Positions 1 to 5,876 of a DNA stretch of 7,246 bases are shown one piece after another. Origin of the DNA: Pseudomonadales bacterium. Its GTDB lineage: Bacteria > Pseudomonadota > Gammaproteobacteria > Pseudomonadales > Azotimanducaceae. Each line of letters begins with the position of its first letter. Positions within the stretch are counted from its first letter, which is position 1. Location: assembly GCA_022448765.1 (NCBI GenBank), contig JAKUTI010000130.1:1-7246 (forward strand), written 5' to 3'. Under the pieces are notes generated by a model. The model had not been told where the DNA came from. It ran no database searches and was given only the letters and a program-made list of their open reading frames with translations. Both the position numbers and the translations under genes were made by a program.

Positions 1-939
1 TAGCGCTTTTGAAATTGATGAGTCGTCCGAGGCAACGTCAAGTTCATCGACGACGCCGTCACCGTCATCGTCTAAATCGGCGTTGTCGCCAATACCATCC
101 AGGTCTGTATCGCGAGTTTCGGAAGCGTCAAAGGGGAAAGCGTCGCTATTATCGCCAACCCCATCCGCATCGTAATCCGCAGATTCGGTCGCGTTGTTTG
201 GGAAGAGATCACTGTTGTCGCCAATGCCGTCGGCATCTGTATCTCTCCACTCCCGAGCGTTGGCGGGGAACGCATCGGCATTATCACCGACGCCGTCGCC
301 ATCGGCGTCCATCCACTCAAGTTCATTTAGCGGAAACCCGTCACCGTTGTCCCCGATCCCGTCACCGTCGGTATCGGTGGACTCGCCTGGGTTTGTCGGA
401 AACCTATCCGCATTGTTGCCTACCCCATCGCCGTCCGAATCGGCCGTCTCTTGCGCATTCAAAGGGAAGGCATCGTTGGGATTGGTAACCCCATCGCCAT
501 CACTATCCAGGTATGTATACACATAGGACTCGATTTCTGTCGACGTCGACCGTTCCGCGTCCGCGGATAGCGAAGCTTCGATCAAACTTTGACCGCTGAA
601 TCCGAACAGGTAACGAAGTAGCAATAACCCGTCCGTGAGCGAGTCGGTCTGCCCGTCACCGTCCAAATCCAATAAGCTGTTGTTGGTGTCCAAGTAGTCT
701 TTGATATCCGCCGCTGCAGTACGCGTAGCACCGGTACTAACGGCATTTTCAACAAGACTCGTCCCTTGAAACCCAAACAAATATCTAAGCACCAGCAAGC
801 CATCGGTCAGCGCTTGCGTTGTGCCGTCGTTATCAATATCAAGGTTGAACGACGAACCACCGCTTTCGGTTAATCCAGTGGGGCTCGCCCACATAACACT
901 AGCGGCCAGCAGTAACTTGATGTACTTCGCCAGACACAT
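1..939 (-). CDS. Secreted calcium-binding protein with two dockerin-like units and TSP type 3 repeats (3' end outside window)
   Basis: Reading from ATG at 939 gives 313 residues with no stop before the left edge, so the C-terminal part is missing. Residues 1-18 look like a Sec signal peptide: basic K5/K8, the hydrophobic stretch IKLLLAASVMWA, then SP. Residues 34-144 hold two diverged copies of a dockerin-like unit (DxDxDG followed by LTDGLLxLRYLFGFxGxSL), with Ca-binding loops at D34-G39 and D91-G96. From residue 145 there are six 22-residue thrombospondin type 3 repeats (DxDxDGxGDNxDxFPxNxxE) and an irregular seventh ending in DDDGDGVVDE. Such Asp-rich loops bind Ca2+ and usually form a rigid stalk between domains outside the cell. 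The functional domain is therefore probably downstream, beyond the edge. An in-frame TAG lies 9 bases before the ATG, so translation cannot begin further upstream in this frame. No good Shine-Dalgarno is visible, so the exact start is less certain. It is divergent from the LLM gene. No catalytic domain is seen. Confidence 0.85.
   Translation of the reverse strand, partial: MCLAKYIKLLLAASVMWASPTGLTESGGSSFNLDIDNDGTTQALTDGLLVLRYLFGFQGTSLVENAVSTGATRTAAADIKDYLDTNNSLLDLDGDGQTDSLTDGLLLLRYLFGFSGQSLIEASLSADAERSTSTEIESYVYTYLDSDGDGVTNPNDAFPLNAQETADSDGDGVGNNADRFPTNPGESTDTDGDGIGDNGDGFPLNELEWMDADGDGVGDNADAFPANAREWRDTDADGIGDNSDLFPNNATESADYDADGVGDNSDAFPFDASETRDTDLDGIGDNADLDDDGDGVVDELDVASDDSSISKAL
112..507 (-). 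repeat. Six tandem 66-bp coding repeats (22-residue TSP3 units)
   Basis: Six consecutive 22-codon units keep exactly the same register (residues 145-276 of the protein ending at position 1). Each begins with DxDxDG or DxDADG, has V/I-x-x-N-x-D in the middle and FPxN/D near the end. A shorter, Asp-richer seventh unit follows at 1-111. The DNA copies have diverged while the Ca-ligand Asp residues are kept, which points to protein-level selection rather than a recent DNA expansion. Because of the biased codons, several other frames over this stretch stay open on both strands. Those are shadows. Confidence 0.9.
508..840 (-). repeat. Two diverged dockerin-like coding units
   Basis: Residues 34-90 and 91-144 align with each other over nearly their full length. 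Both have an EF-hand-type loop (DIDNDG or DLDGDG), then LTDGLL, LRYLFGF, GxSL, an A-x-R pair and a hydrophobic I-x-x-Y near the end. The period is 57 residues, slightly shortened in the second copy. This resembles a type I dockerin fold, with two Ca loops each followed by a helix. Similar units occur in non-cellulosomal secreted proteins, so a cohesin partner should not be assumed. Confidence 0.75.
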
Positions 940-1283
940 GGGAGTCTATGAATGCCCTGGGTCTAAAGTGGATCCACCTGAACTTAACAATGACAGCACA
1001 GCACAGCAACCAAGCAATCCCGCTGGACAAAATGCTTTGTTTCGGCCTGGTCACCCAATCGCCAAAACAATAATTTGTCACGATGGGTGAGATCGATTCG
1101 ATTACCCTTATTGCAATCGTTAACGACTTGGCATCTTGCATTCCCGACGCCATGTGACAACGTAAGGTATTTGCTGACTGTGGCCACGGCGCATATCAGG
1201 ATGATCCACCCGCATTTGAAGTGAGGGGAAACTTTATAAATGGTAATCAGAAGTACATGCCCAGTTCGAACGCGGAGTGAGAC
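940..1283. other. Divergent intergenic region without a supported gene
   Basis: This 344-bp stretch lies between the start of the minus-strand Ca-binding protein gene and the start of the plus-strand LLM gene, so it must carry both promoters. No convincing protein is encoded. The open frames that cross it have no ribosome binding site and no recognisable motifs. It holds an imperfect inverted repeat (1051-1090), an 8-bp palindrome GTGGCCAC near 1182, and a TATAAA box at 1235-1240 that could be the -10 of the LLM gene. That box has no good -35: TTGAAG at 1216-1221 is only 13 bp away. The Shine-Dalgarno GGAG of the LLM gene is at 1274-1277. Confidence 0.6.
1051..1090. repeat. Imperfect inverted repeat in divergent intergenic region
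   Basis: TCACCCAATCG at 1051-1061 is complementary to CGATGGGTGA at 1081-1090. That gives seven pairs, one bulged A (1058) and three more pairs, around a 19-base spacer rich in A and T. There is no T-run after it on either strand, so it does not look like an intrinsic terminator. Its place between two divergent genes would suit a regulator-binding site or a 5' UTR hairpin of the minus-strand gene, but this is inference. Confidence 0.45.
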
Positions 1284-2342
1284 ATGAAATATTCAGTAGC
1301 GTTTGCATCCGAGGTGGACTCGTGGAAATGGGCTAAACGAGCCGAAGAGTTAGGTTTTCATGCGGCTTGGTTCTACGACACCCAGTTACTGAATCCGGAC
1401 ATCTTTGTCTGCATGGCGCTAGCCGCCCACGAAACGTCTCGGATCCGTCTTGGCACGGGTGTGCTCATTCCGTCCAATCGGATCGAGCCAGTCTCAGCCA
1501 ATGCGCTAGCCTCATTAAACAAGCTTGCGCCGGGGCGAATCGATTTTGGTATTGGTACAGGTTTTACCGCACGAAGGACCATGGGACAGGGGGCAGTCCC
1601 ACTTAAGCGAACGAGGCAATATGTCGAGGTGGTAAGAAGCATGCTAGCCGGCGAGATTGTTGAATGGAGCGATTCCGATGGGCCACACAAGGTCAAATTC
1701 CTGGATCCAGAGCTGGGCCTGATCAATATCCATGACGAAATACCCCTATGGTTTTCGGCATTTGGGCCGCGGTCGCAGCAACTGACCGCTGAGTTGGGCG
1801 CGGGCTGGCTGAATTTCTTCGGTCTTGCTGATCCGACGGACGCGTTGAATGCAATGAGGTCTGCTTGGCAACAGACAGGACAAGACGCCTCGACTTTACA
1901 GAGCAACTTATTCTTTCTAGGCGCCGTACTATCGGGAGATCAGGGTGTCGATGAAGCACGATTAATGTCTCAGGGAGGACCAGCCACTTCTGTGTTATTT
2001 CACAATCTCGCGGACGAGGTTGGGCCTATGGGCGGTTCAAATTTGCGCGCGGGTCCGCTATCTAATGTGCTTGCCGATTATCAAAAGGTGCACGATGGGT
2101 ATGAACCCGCCGATGCGCGATACCTACAGAACCACAAAGGTCACCTAATGTACGTTCGTCCGGACGAAACACACGTCACACCGGAATTAGTCAAATCGGC
2201 CACGCTGAGTGGTACTCCTGAAGAACTGGTTGAACATCTACGAGCAATCGCCGATGCCGGATACACCCAGGTGACGGTGCAGGTAGTACATGGACACGAA
2301 GGTGCGCTAGAAGATTGGGCCGAGGTGTTTGACGCCGTTTAG
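1284..2342 (+). CDS. LLM-class (luciferase-like) flavin- or F420-dependent oxidoreductase
   Basis: The gene encodes 352 residues, usual for the bacterial luciferase-like TIM-barrel family, whose members use FMN with O2 as monooxygenases or F420 as reductases or dehydrogenases. Visible family signatures are the N-terminal strand MKYSVAF, AEELGFHAAWFYD (residues 20-32), SRIRLGTGV (52-60) and PGRIDFGIGTGF (83-94), which form the cofactor-binding barrel core. The C-terminal SGTPEELVEHLRAIADAGYTQV (309-330, split here as SGTPEELVEHL and RAIADAGYTQV) is typical of the family's last helix-strand pair. ATG at 1284 has a strong Shine-Dalgarno GGAG six bases upstream. The gene is convergent with the aminotransferase gene (54 bp between the stops) and divergent from the secreted protein gene, so it has its own promoter. 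The sequence does not separate FMN from F420 use, and the substrate is unknown. It is cytoplasmic, with no signal peptide. Confidence 0.93.
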   Translation: MKYSVAFASEVDSWKWAKRAEELGFHAAWFYDTQLLNPDIFVCMALAAHETSRIRLGTGVLIPSNRIEPVSANALASLNKLAPGRIDFGIGTGFTARRTMGQGAVPLKRTRQYVEVVRSMLAGEIVEWSDSDGPHKVKFLDPELGLINIHDEIPLWFSAFGPRSQQLTAELGAGWLNFFGLADPTDALNAMRSAWQQTGQDASTLQSNLFFLGAVLSGDQGVDEARLMSQGGPATSVLFHNLADEVGPMGGSNLRAGPLSNVLADYQKVHDGYEPADARYLQNHKGHLMYVRPDETHVTPELVKSATLSGTPEELVEHLRAIADAGYTQVTVQVVHGHEGALEDWAEVFDAV

Positions 2343-2396
2343 CTTTCGCAAACGTCTGGCCATTGGTACGCCGCGTCCACGATCAATCTACCGTTA

Positions 2397-3770
2397 TTAG
2401 ATCAACCCATCATGTCGTAAATCCATAAACGCAAGTTGGAAGGCGTTAATGACTTCTTCAACCACCGCCTCAGTATGCGCCCATGAGATAAAGGCCAGAT
2501 GGATCCCCGGTACAAGGACATCGTGGCCGAGTAGATGCAGATAGAACTCTCGTTCGACGGTACGCAGACTGCTATCGATATCTCTCGCCGAATTAACTTC
2601 GTTTGAACTAAAGACCAAATGGAACATGGAAGCCGCATTCATTAATTTCGCCGGAATATTCTCTAATCTACAGAATTGATTAACCTCACGACCGAGCCGG
2701 TCTCCCTGCGTTTTCAGGTAAGGATAGATTTCATCCTTGTTGTCCTTCATGTATTGGATCGCTGCGATACCGGCCGACATGGTGAGGGGATTCCCGCTGA
2801 ACGTCCCGCCAGTAAATATAAAAGGCGCGCCATCGGCCCCCGAAAACGTGTCCATGATGTCTTTTCTGCCGCCGACGACACCTATGGGCAAACCTCCACC
2901 GACTGCTTTTCCGTAGGTCACGAGATCTGGCTCAATACCGTAGTACTCCTTGCAGCTACCGTAGGCGATACGAAAACCTGTAATGACCTCGTCAAACATC
3001 AACAGGACGCCGCACTCTGTACAGACTTCTCTTAACTGACTGAAAAAATCCTGGTTATCGAGCCTCGGATTCGAACTTTGCACGGGTTCGACGACAACCA
3101 TGGCCAGTTCATCTTTGCGCTCTCGGATCAAGTCAAACGCGGTGTCATCACGATACGGAAGCATCAACATGAGCTCGTCCGCCACCACTCCCGGCACGCC
3201 ACTGCCCAGCGTGGTGGAGGTCGGACGCGATCTATCGCTCTTAGCGTCAGCTTTAACTAGCGCATAGTCACTAACACCATGGTAAGAACCGTCAAAAAGT
3301 GCCACGACTTTCTTTCCAGAAAACGCCCTTGCCGCACGGAACGCATACATCGTCGCCTCGGTGCCCGAATTACAAAACACCAACTTATCTACCGAGGGAT
3401 CCGCTTCTTTAATAAGTACTGATAATTGTTCTTGGCCAGACGTTGGAATTCCAAAATGCCAACCCTTTTCAACTTGGCTTCCTAAAGCTCGCTCAACCAC
3501 TTCGGGTCTGTTGCCAAGGACATTGGGACCAAACCCACCGGTCAAGTCGATGTATTGATTTCCGTCAATGTCGTTGAGGTAAGGACCTTCTGCCGAATCA
3601 ATGTATATCGGATGGGGCAAGTCGACGGTTTGAACAACCTCCTGCGCGAGGGACATTTTCCCATCACGAGAGACCTTGGCCGATTTGGGTGTTCTTCCGA
3701 TTAGTTTTTTACGTACCGCCTGCGATTTCTCGCCTCGAAGGATTTTTTCGTCCAATGCAACCTGATTCAT
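2397..3770 (-). CDS. Class III PLP-dependent aminotransferase, glutamate-1-semialdehyde aminomutase-like
   Basis: A fold-type I PLP enzyme of 457 residues. The PLP-phosphate loop is CNSGTEATMYAFRAAR (133-148), with YHG at 163-165. The Asp that pairs with the pyridine nitrogen is D260 in LLMFDEVITGFR, and the Schiff-base lysine is K288 in VTYGKAVGGGLPIG. GTFSGNPLTM (322-331) supplies the partner-subunit phosphate contact, and SWAHTEAVVEEV near the C-terminus is typical of the HemL subgroup. It is about 25-30 residues longer than usual HemL, because of a basic N-terminal lead (residues 1-50) before the YLNDIDGNQYIDL strand. ATG at 3770 has GAGG seven bases upstream. It lies 77 bp after the SDR gene, likely in the same transcript. 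The context of oxygenases and SDRs, with no tetrapyrrole genes, argues against housekeeping HemL. A transaminase or aminomutase acting on a carbonyl made by the neighbours is more likely. HemL-like relatives include beta-amino-acid transaminases. Confidence 0.93.
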   Translation of the reverse strand: MNQVALDEKILRGEKSQAVRKKLIGRTPKSAKVSRDGKMSLAQEVVQTVDLPHPIYIDSAEGPYLNDIDGNQYIDLTGGFGPNVLGNRPEVVERALGSQVEKGWHFGIPTSGQEQLSVLIKEADPSVDKLVFCNSGTEATMYAFRAARAFSGKKVVALFDGSYHGVSDYALVKADAKSDRSRPTSTTLGSGVPGVVADELMLMLPYRDDTAFDLIRERKDELAMVVVEPVQSSNPRLDNQDFFSQLREVCTECGVLLMFDEVITGFRIAYGSCKEYYGIEPDLVTYGKAVGGGLPIGVVGGRKDIMDTFSGADGAPFIFTGGTFSGNPLTMSAGIAAIQYMKDNKDEIYPYLKTQGDRLGREVNQFCRLENIPAKLMNAASMFHLVFSSNEVNSARDIDSSLRTVEREFYLHLLGHDVLVPGIHLAFISWAHTEAVVEEVINAFQLAFMDLRHDGLI

Positions 3771-3847
3771 GTTCGGGCCTCACTGATGAGCGGTCATGTC
3801 GACGCGCCTACGCTCGCACACTTGGACGACGAACGGTAGGCTAGTGG

Positions 3848-4726
3848 TCAGTACTTCTCTCCGTCTTCCCTTGGTGTCAGGAACGCCGGCACACCAGACC
3901 GCCGTAGTTCTTTTCTGGAGAGTATCTCGTCGAAATGCTCGCGAATGGTATCGTCCCATGCCGGATGAGGGAGAATATAGAACACGTTGTTCTTGATGGC
4001 ATTGATCACAATATCCGCGATTTCACTCGGAGCCTTTCCGTTCTTGAGCATCGCGGCAAAAGGAGCAAAAGCCTCATCGTCAACGCCCGGCAAATCACTC
4101 GTTTGCATGTTCGCAGGTCGATTACGTTCGGCATTGCCAATATTCGTATTGACAAACCCGGGGCACAACACCGAGGAACCGATCTTCGAACCTCGGGCAA
4201 ACAAGTCACCGTTTAGCGATTCGGCCAAAGCACGCACCGCGTGCTTGCTTACCCCGTAGGTCCCTGCTCCCCCCATCAGGCCAGCCAAGGACGCCGTCGT
4301 CACCACGTGCCCCTCTTCTCCATGCGCATGCATGTGCGGAACAAAGGTCTGAATGCCGTAGAGAACGCCGTAGAAATTGACGCCCAAAGTCCAGTTCCAA
4401 TCCGGCTCTTCGACCTCCCAAATCGCTCTATTTCCTGAAAAAGCCCCAATTCCAGCGTTGTTACATAAGACATGAATATTTCCGTAATGTTCCTGCGCTT
4501 TGGCAAAAAGTTCATCAATGGACTCTTTTACCAAGACGTCGGCCCGAACACCGGTCACTCGGTATTGGTGTTGTTCCAAACGCTCTACCGCCTTTCCTAG
4601 CGCTTCCTCTTCCACATCGGCCATGACGACTTGCATACTCTCTTGCGCAAACCGCTCTGCTAAACCGAAGCCAATACCACTTGCCGCGCCGGTAACTACC
4701 GCCGTCTTGCCTTCAAAATGCTTCAC
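3848..4726 (-). CDS. Short-chain dehydrogenase/reductase (classical SDR), GTG start
   Basis: A classical SDR of 292 residues. The Rossmann glycine motif is TGAASGIG (12-19). D37 at the end of the second strand (VVMADV) favours NAD(H) over NADP(H). D63 contacts adenine, and NNAG is at 89-92. The catalytic set is N117 (GVNFYG), S146 (TTASLAG) and Y157/K161 (TYGVSKH), followed by CPGFVNT (188-194). The C-terminal extension ILPHPAWDDTIREHFDEIL (251-269) goes beyond the usual 250 residues and may cover the substrate pocket. The reading frame is open to an ATG at 4777, but I chose GTG at 4726. It has GGGGGT about seven bases upstream, and homologous SDRs start just before F-E-G-K-x-A-V-V-T-G. The 17 extra residues would lie over the putative operator. 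Expected reaction: reversible alcohol/ketone oxidation of an unknown substrate, in the cytoplasm. Confidence 0.93.
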   Translation of the reverse strand: MKHFEGKTAVVTGAASGIGFGLAERFAQESMQVVMADVEEEALGKAVERLEQHQYRVTGVRADVLVKESIDELFAKAQEHYGNIHVLCNNAGIGAFSGNRAIWEVEEPDWNWTLGVNFYGVLYGIQTFVPHMHAHGEEGHVVTTASLAGLMGGAGTYGVSKHAVRALAESLNGDLFARGSKIGSSVLCPGFVNTNIGNAERNRPANMQTSDLPGVDDEAFAPFAAMLKNGKAPSEIADIVINAIKNNVFYILPHPAWDDTIREHFDEILSRKELRRSGVPAFLTPREDGEKY

Positions 4727-4753
4727 AGAATTACCCCCAATTACGTATCCCGG

Positions 4754-4770
4754 GGATCGACAACCGATCC
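4754..4770. promoter_or_regulatory. Perfect 6-bp inverted repeat upstream of SDR gene (candidate operator or 5' UTR hairpin)
   Basis: GGATCG-acaac-CGATCC is a perfect inverted repeat with a 5-base spacer. It lies 28 bases before the GTG start and 10 bases downstream of the candidate -10 box, so it would sit at or just after the transcription start. That is a common place for a repressor site. As RNA it could form a small 6-bp hairpin. No regulator gene is in the window. Confidence 0.35.
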
Positions 4771-4780
4771 ACACCAACTG

Positions 4781-4808
4781 AACTTACCTGACGCGACAAC
4801 ATCGTCAA
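4781..4808 (-). promoter_or_regulatory. Weak sigma70-like promoter for SDR-aminotransferase unit
   Basis: On the minus strand TTGACG (4808-4803, 5 of 6 to consensus) is followed after 16 bases by TAAGTT (4786-4781, 3 of 6). The strong -35 box and the position in the 144-bp gap after the dioxygenase stop make it the best candidate in this gap. The poor -10 may mean that an activator is needed, or that the match is chance. Confidence 0.3.
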
Positions 4809-4870
4809 TGTTAGCGCTCGTATTTTCCTTCCTGCAGTTCGTGCCGTTCGGGCGTGTGTTCGAGTCTCTT

Positions 4871-5725
4871 TCATGTCGGCGTCTTGGGCCAACCAGGCCA
4901 ACCCGGTCGTAGTGGGTCTGGGAGAGGCGGCGGATCCGGGAGCCGACCCTCGGGTAAGGGCCATGCGATTGGCGTGACGGGTCCGCGAATGAGCGCTCCA
5001 ACCGGAACGGCCATGCGATCAACTGTGACGTGTTTAGCGTTCCTGCGAGTACAGCCATCCGCAAAGAAGATGACCGTGTGCACCCGCCGGGTACGATCAC
5101 TTCGGTTGGGGTTCGCGAGGTGAATTGTGCGTCCATGATGAAACGCTACCGAACCCCGCGGTACGTTAACGTACTCGGGCGCAATACCACGTGCCTCATC
5201 CCCGTTATCGAGGTCGAAGCCCCGCCCCGTGAAGATATTGGCAACGGCAGTGACATCGAATTTATGCGAGCCGGGCACGTAACCCATGGATCCAGCATTT
5301 TCTGACGAGCCATCGAAAGGAATCCATGCCGTAACCGTGCGCGCCTCTTCGATCGCCCAGTAGTCATGATCCAGATGCGGATCCGTTTCCCGCCCTTTGG
5401 ATTCTTTGTAAAGCGCTTGGTCGTGCCAAATACGCACGGCATCGGCGTGCAGTAGGGCTGCAGCGACCTCCCCGATCCGCGGATGGAAAGTGAGCGGTCT
5501 GACGTCGGGCGCATCCTCCCAAAGGTTGATGCACTGCCGAAACGATTGTTCGTAAAGGGAACGCTTCATGAGAGGGCGTTTATCCCACCGCGATCGCTTT
5601 GCAACAGCCTCGTCGACCGCCACACCATAGCGGTCAAGTTCATCAACGGAGAGCATGTCATCAATGACAATAAAGCCGCGTTGCTCAAACCTTTGTAGTT
5701 GTTTTTGCGTGGGTGCCTTGGCCAA
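4871..5725 (-). CDS. Phytanoyl-CoA dioxygenase (PhyH) family Fe(II)/2-oxoglutarate oxygenase, TTG start
   Basis: The protein has 284 residues, a usual length for bacterial PhyH proteins. These are cytoplasmic non-heme iron enzymes that hydroxylate a substrate while decarboxylating 2-oxoglutarate to succinate. The iron ligands are H117 and D119 (PHLDHDYW, the HxDxxYW form of the motif) and H202 (TIHLANPNRSDRTRR). R213, 11 residues after the distal His, matches the 2-oxoglutarate-binding Arg at the same spacing in human PHYH (H264/R275). GSMGYVPGSHKFD (145-157) is the usual core strand. Start: TTG at 5725 with GAGG seven bases upstream. The next in-frame ATG is codon 24, inside the conserved N-terminal domain, so TTG is preferred. 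The last 30 residues are Pro-rich (PEGRLPDPPPLPDPLRPGW). The substrate is unknown, and PhyH proteins in bacteria rarely act on phytanoyl-CoA. Confidence 0.92.
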   Translation of the reverse strand: MAKAPTQKQLQRFEQRGFIVIDDMLSVDELDRYGVAVDEAVAKRSRWDKRPLMKRSLYEQSFRQCINLWEDAPDVRPLTFHPRIGEVAAALLHADAVRIWHDQALYKESKGRETDPHLDHDYWAIEEARTVTAWIPFDGSSENAGSMGYVPGSHKFDVTAVANIFTGRGFDLDNGDEARGIAPEYVNVPRGSVAFHHGRTIHLANPNRSDRTRRVHTVIFFADGCTRRNAKHVTVDRMAVPVGALIRGPVTPIAWPLPEGRLPDPPPLPDPLRPGWPGWPKTPT

Positions 5726-5763
5726 AGTCGTCCCTCGCCTCTCCGTCGATCAGCTCCGACGAT

Positions 5764-5792
5764 ACTATAAACATCGCGCGTTGCCCTGTTTA
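5764..5792 (-). promoter_or_regulatory. Sigma70-like promoter for the shorter PhyH gene
   Basis: On the minus strand TAAACA (5792-5787, 4 of 6) is followed by a 17-base spacer and TATAGT (5769-5764, 5 of 6). The predicted transcript start is about 30 bases before the TTG codon at 5725, leaving room for the GAGG ribosome site. Spacing and box quality are good for a gap of only 151 bp. Confidence 0.5.
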
Positions 5793-5853
5793 GATTATTG
5801 ACGGCGGCGCGAAGATGCGCCCGCGGCAAAAGCCATTCTGTAAAGTGTAAGTC

Positions 5854-5869
5854 CGGGGCGTCAGCCCCG
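5854..5869 (-). terminator. GC hairpin after the longer PhyH gene, without a U-tract
   Basis: CGGGGC-TGAC-GCCCCG forms a 6-bp, all-GC stem with a 4-base loop, starting seven bases after the stop codon of the upstream dioxygenase. The sequence after it (GACTTACACTTTAC) is only mildly T-rich, so it is at best a weak intrinsic terminator. It may instead protect the 3' end of the transcript or lower read-through into the next gene, which has its own promoter. Confidence 0.4.
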
Positions 5870-5876
5870 ATCCGAG

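Noticed and set aside
112..507. Regular 66-bp tandem repeat as a CRISPR array or DNA satellite
   Set aside because: The units are contiguous with no spacers, have diverged at DNA level, and code for conserved 22-residue TSP3 units in one frame.
9..526. Long open frames on both strands over the TSP3 repeats
   Set aside because: They are by-products of the 66-bp periodic, GC-rich repeat. Their peptides are Arg/His- or Ser/Pro-rich and low in complexity, while the frame of the gene starting at 939 gives clean Ca-loop repeats.
899..1187. Two small minus-strand open frames starting at 1153 and 1187 in the intergenic region
   Set aside because: Neither has a Shine-Dalgarno. The peptides match nothing I recognise, and the first would overlap the start of the secreted protein gene in another frame. 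A hydrophobic stretch in one is not enough support.
2343..2396. Bidirectional terminator between the convergent LLM and aminotransferase genes
   Set aside because: No stem of useful length with a T-run is visible in this 54-bp gap.
2397..3770. Naming the aminotransferase hemL
   Set aside because: The motifs fit the subgroup, but the length, basic N-terminus and neighbours do not fit a housekeeping heme gene, so no symbol is given.
4727..4777. ATG at 4777 as start of the SDR
   Set aside because: It adds 17 residues not seen in SDRs and would run through the inverted repeat. GTG 4726 has a Shine-Dalgarno and fits the family N-terminus.
4741..5136. 131-residue minus-strand frame overlapping the end of the shorter PhyH gene, as a possible frameshifted continuation
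   Set aside because: The PhyH frame continues in a sensible way to its own TGA at 4871, with a Pro-rich end. The other frame has no recognisable motif.
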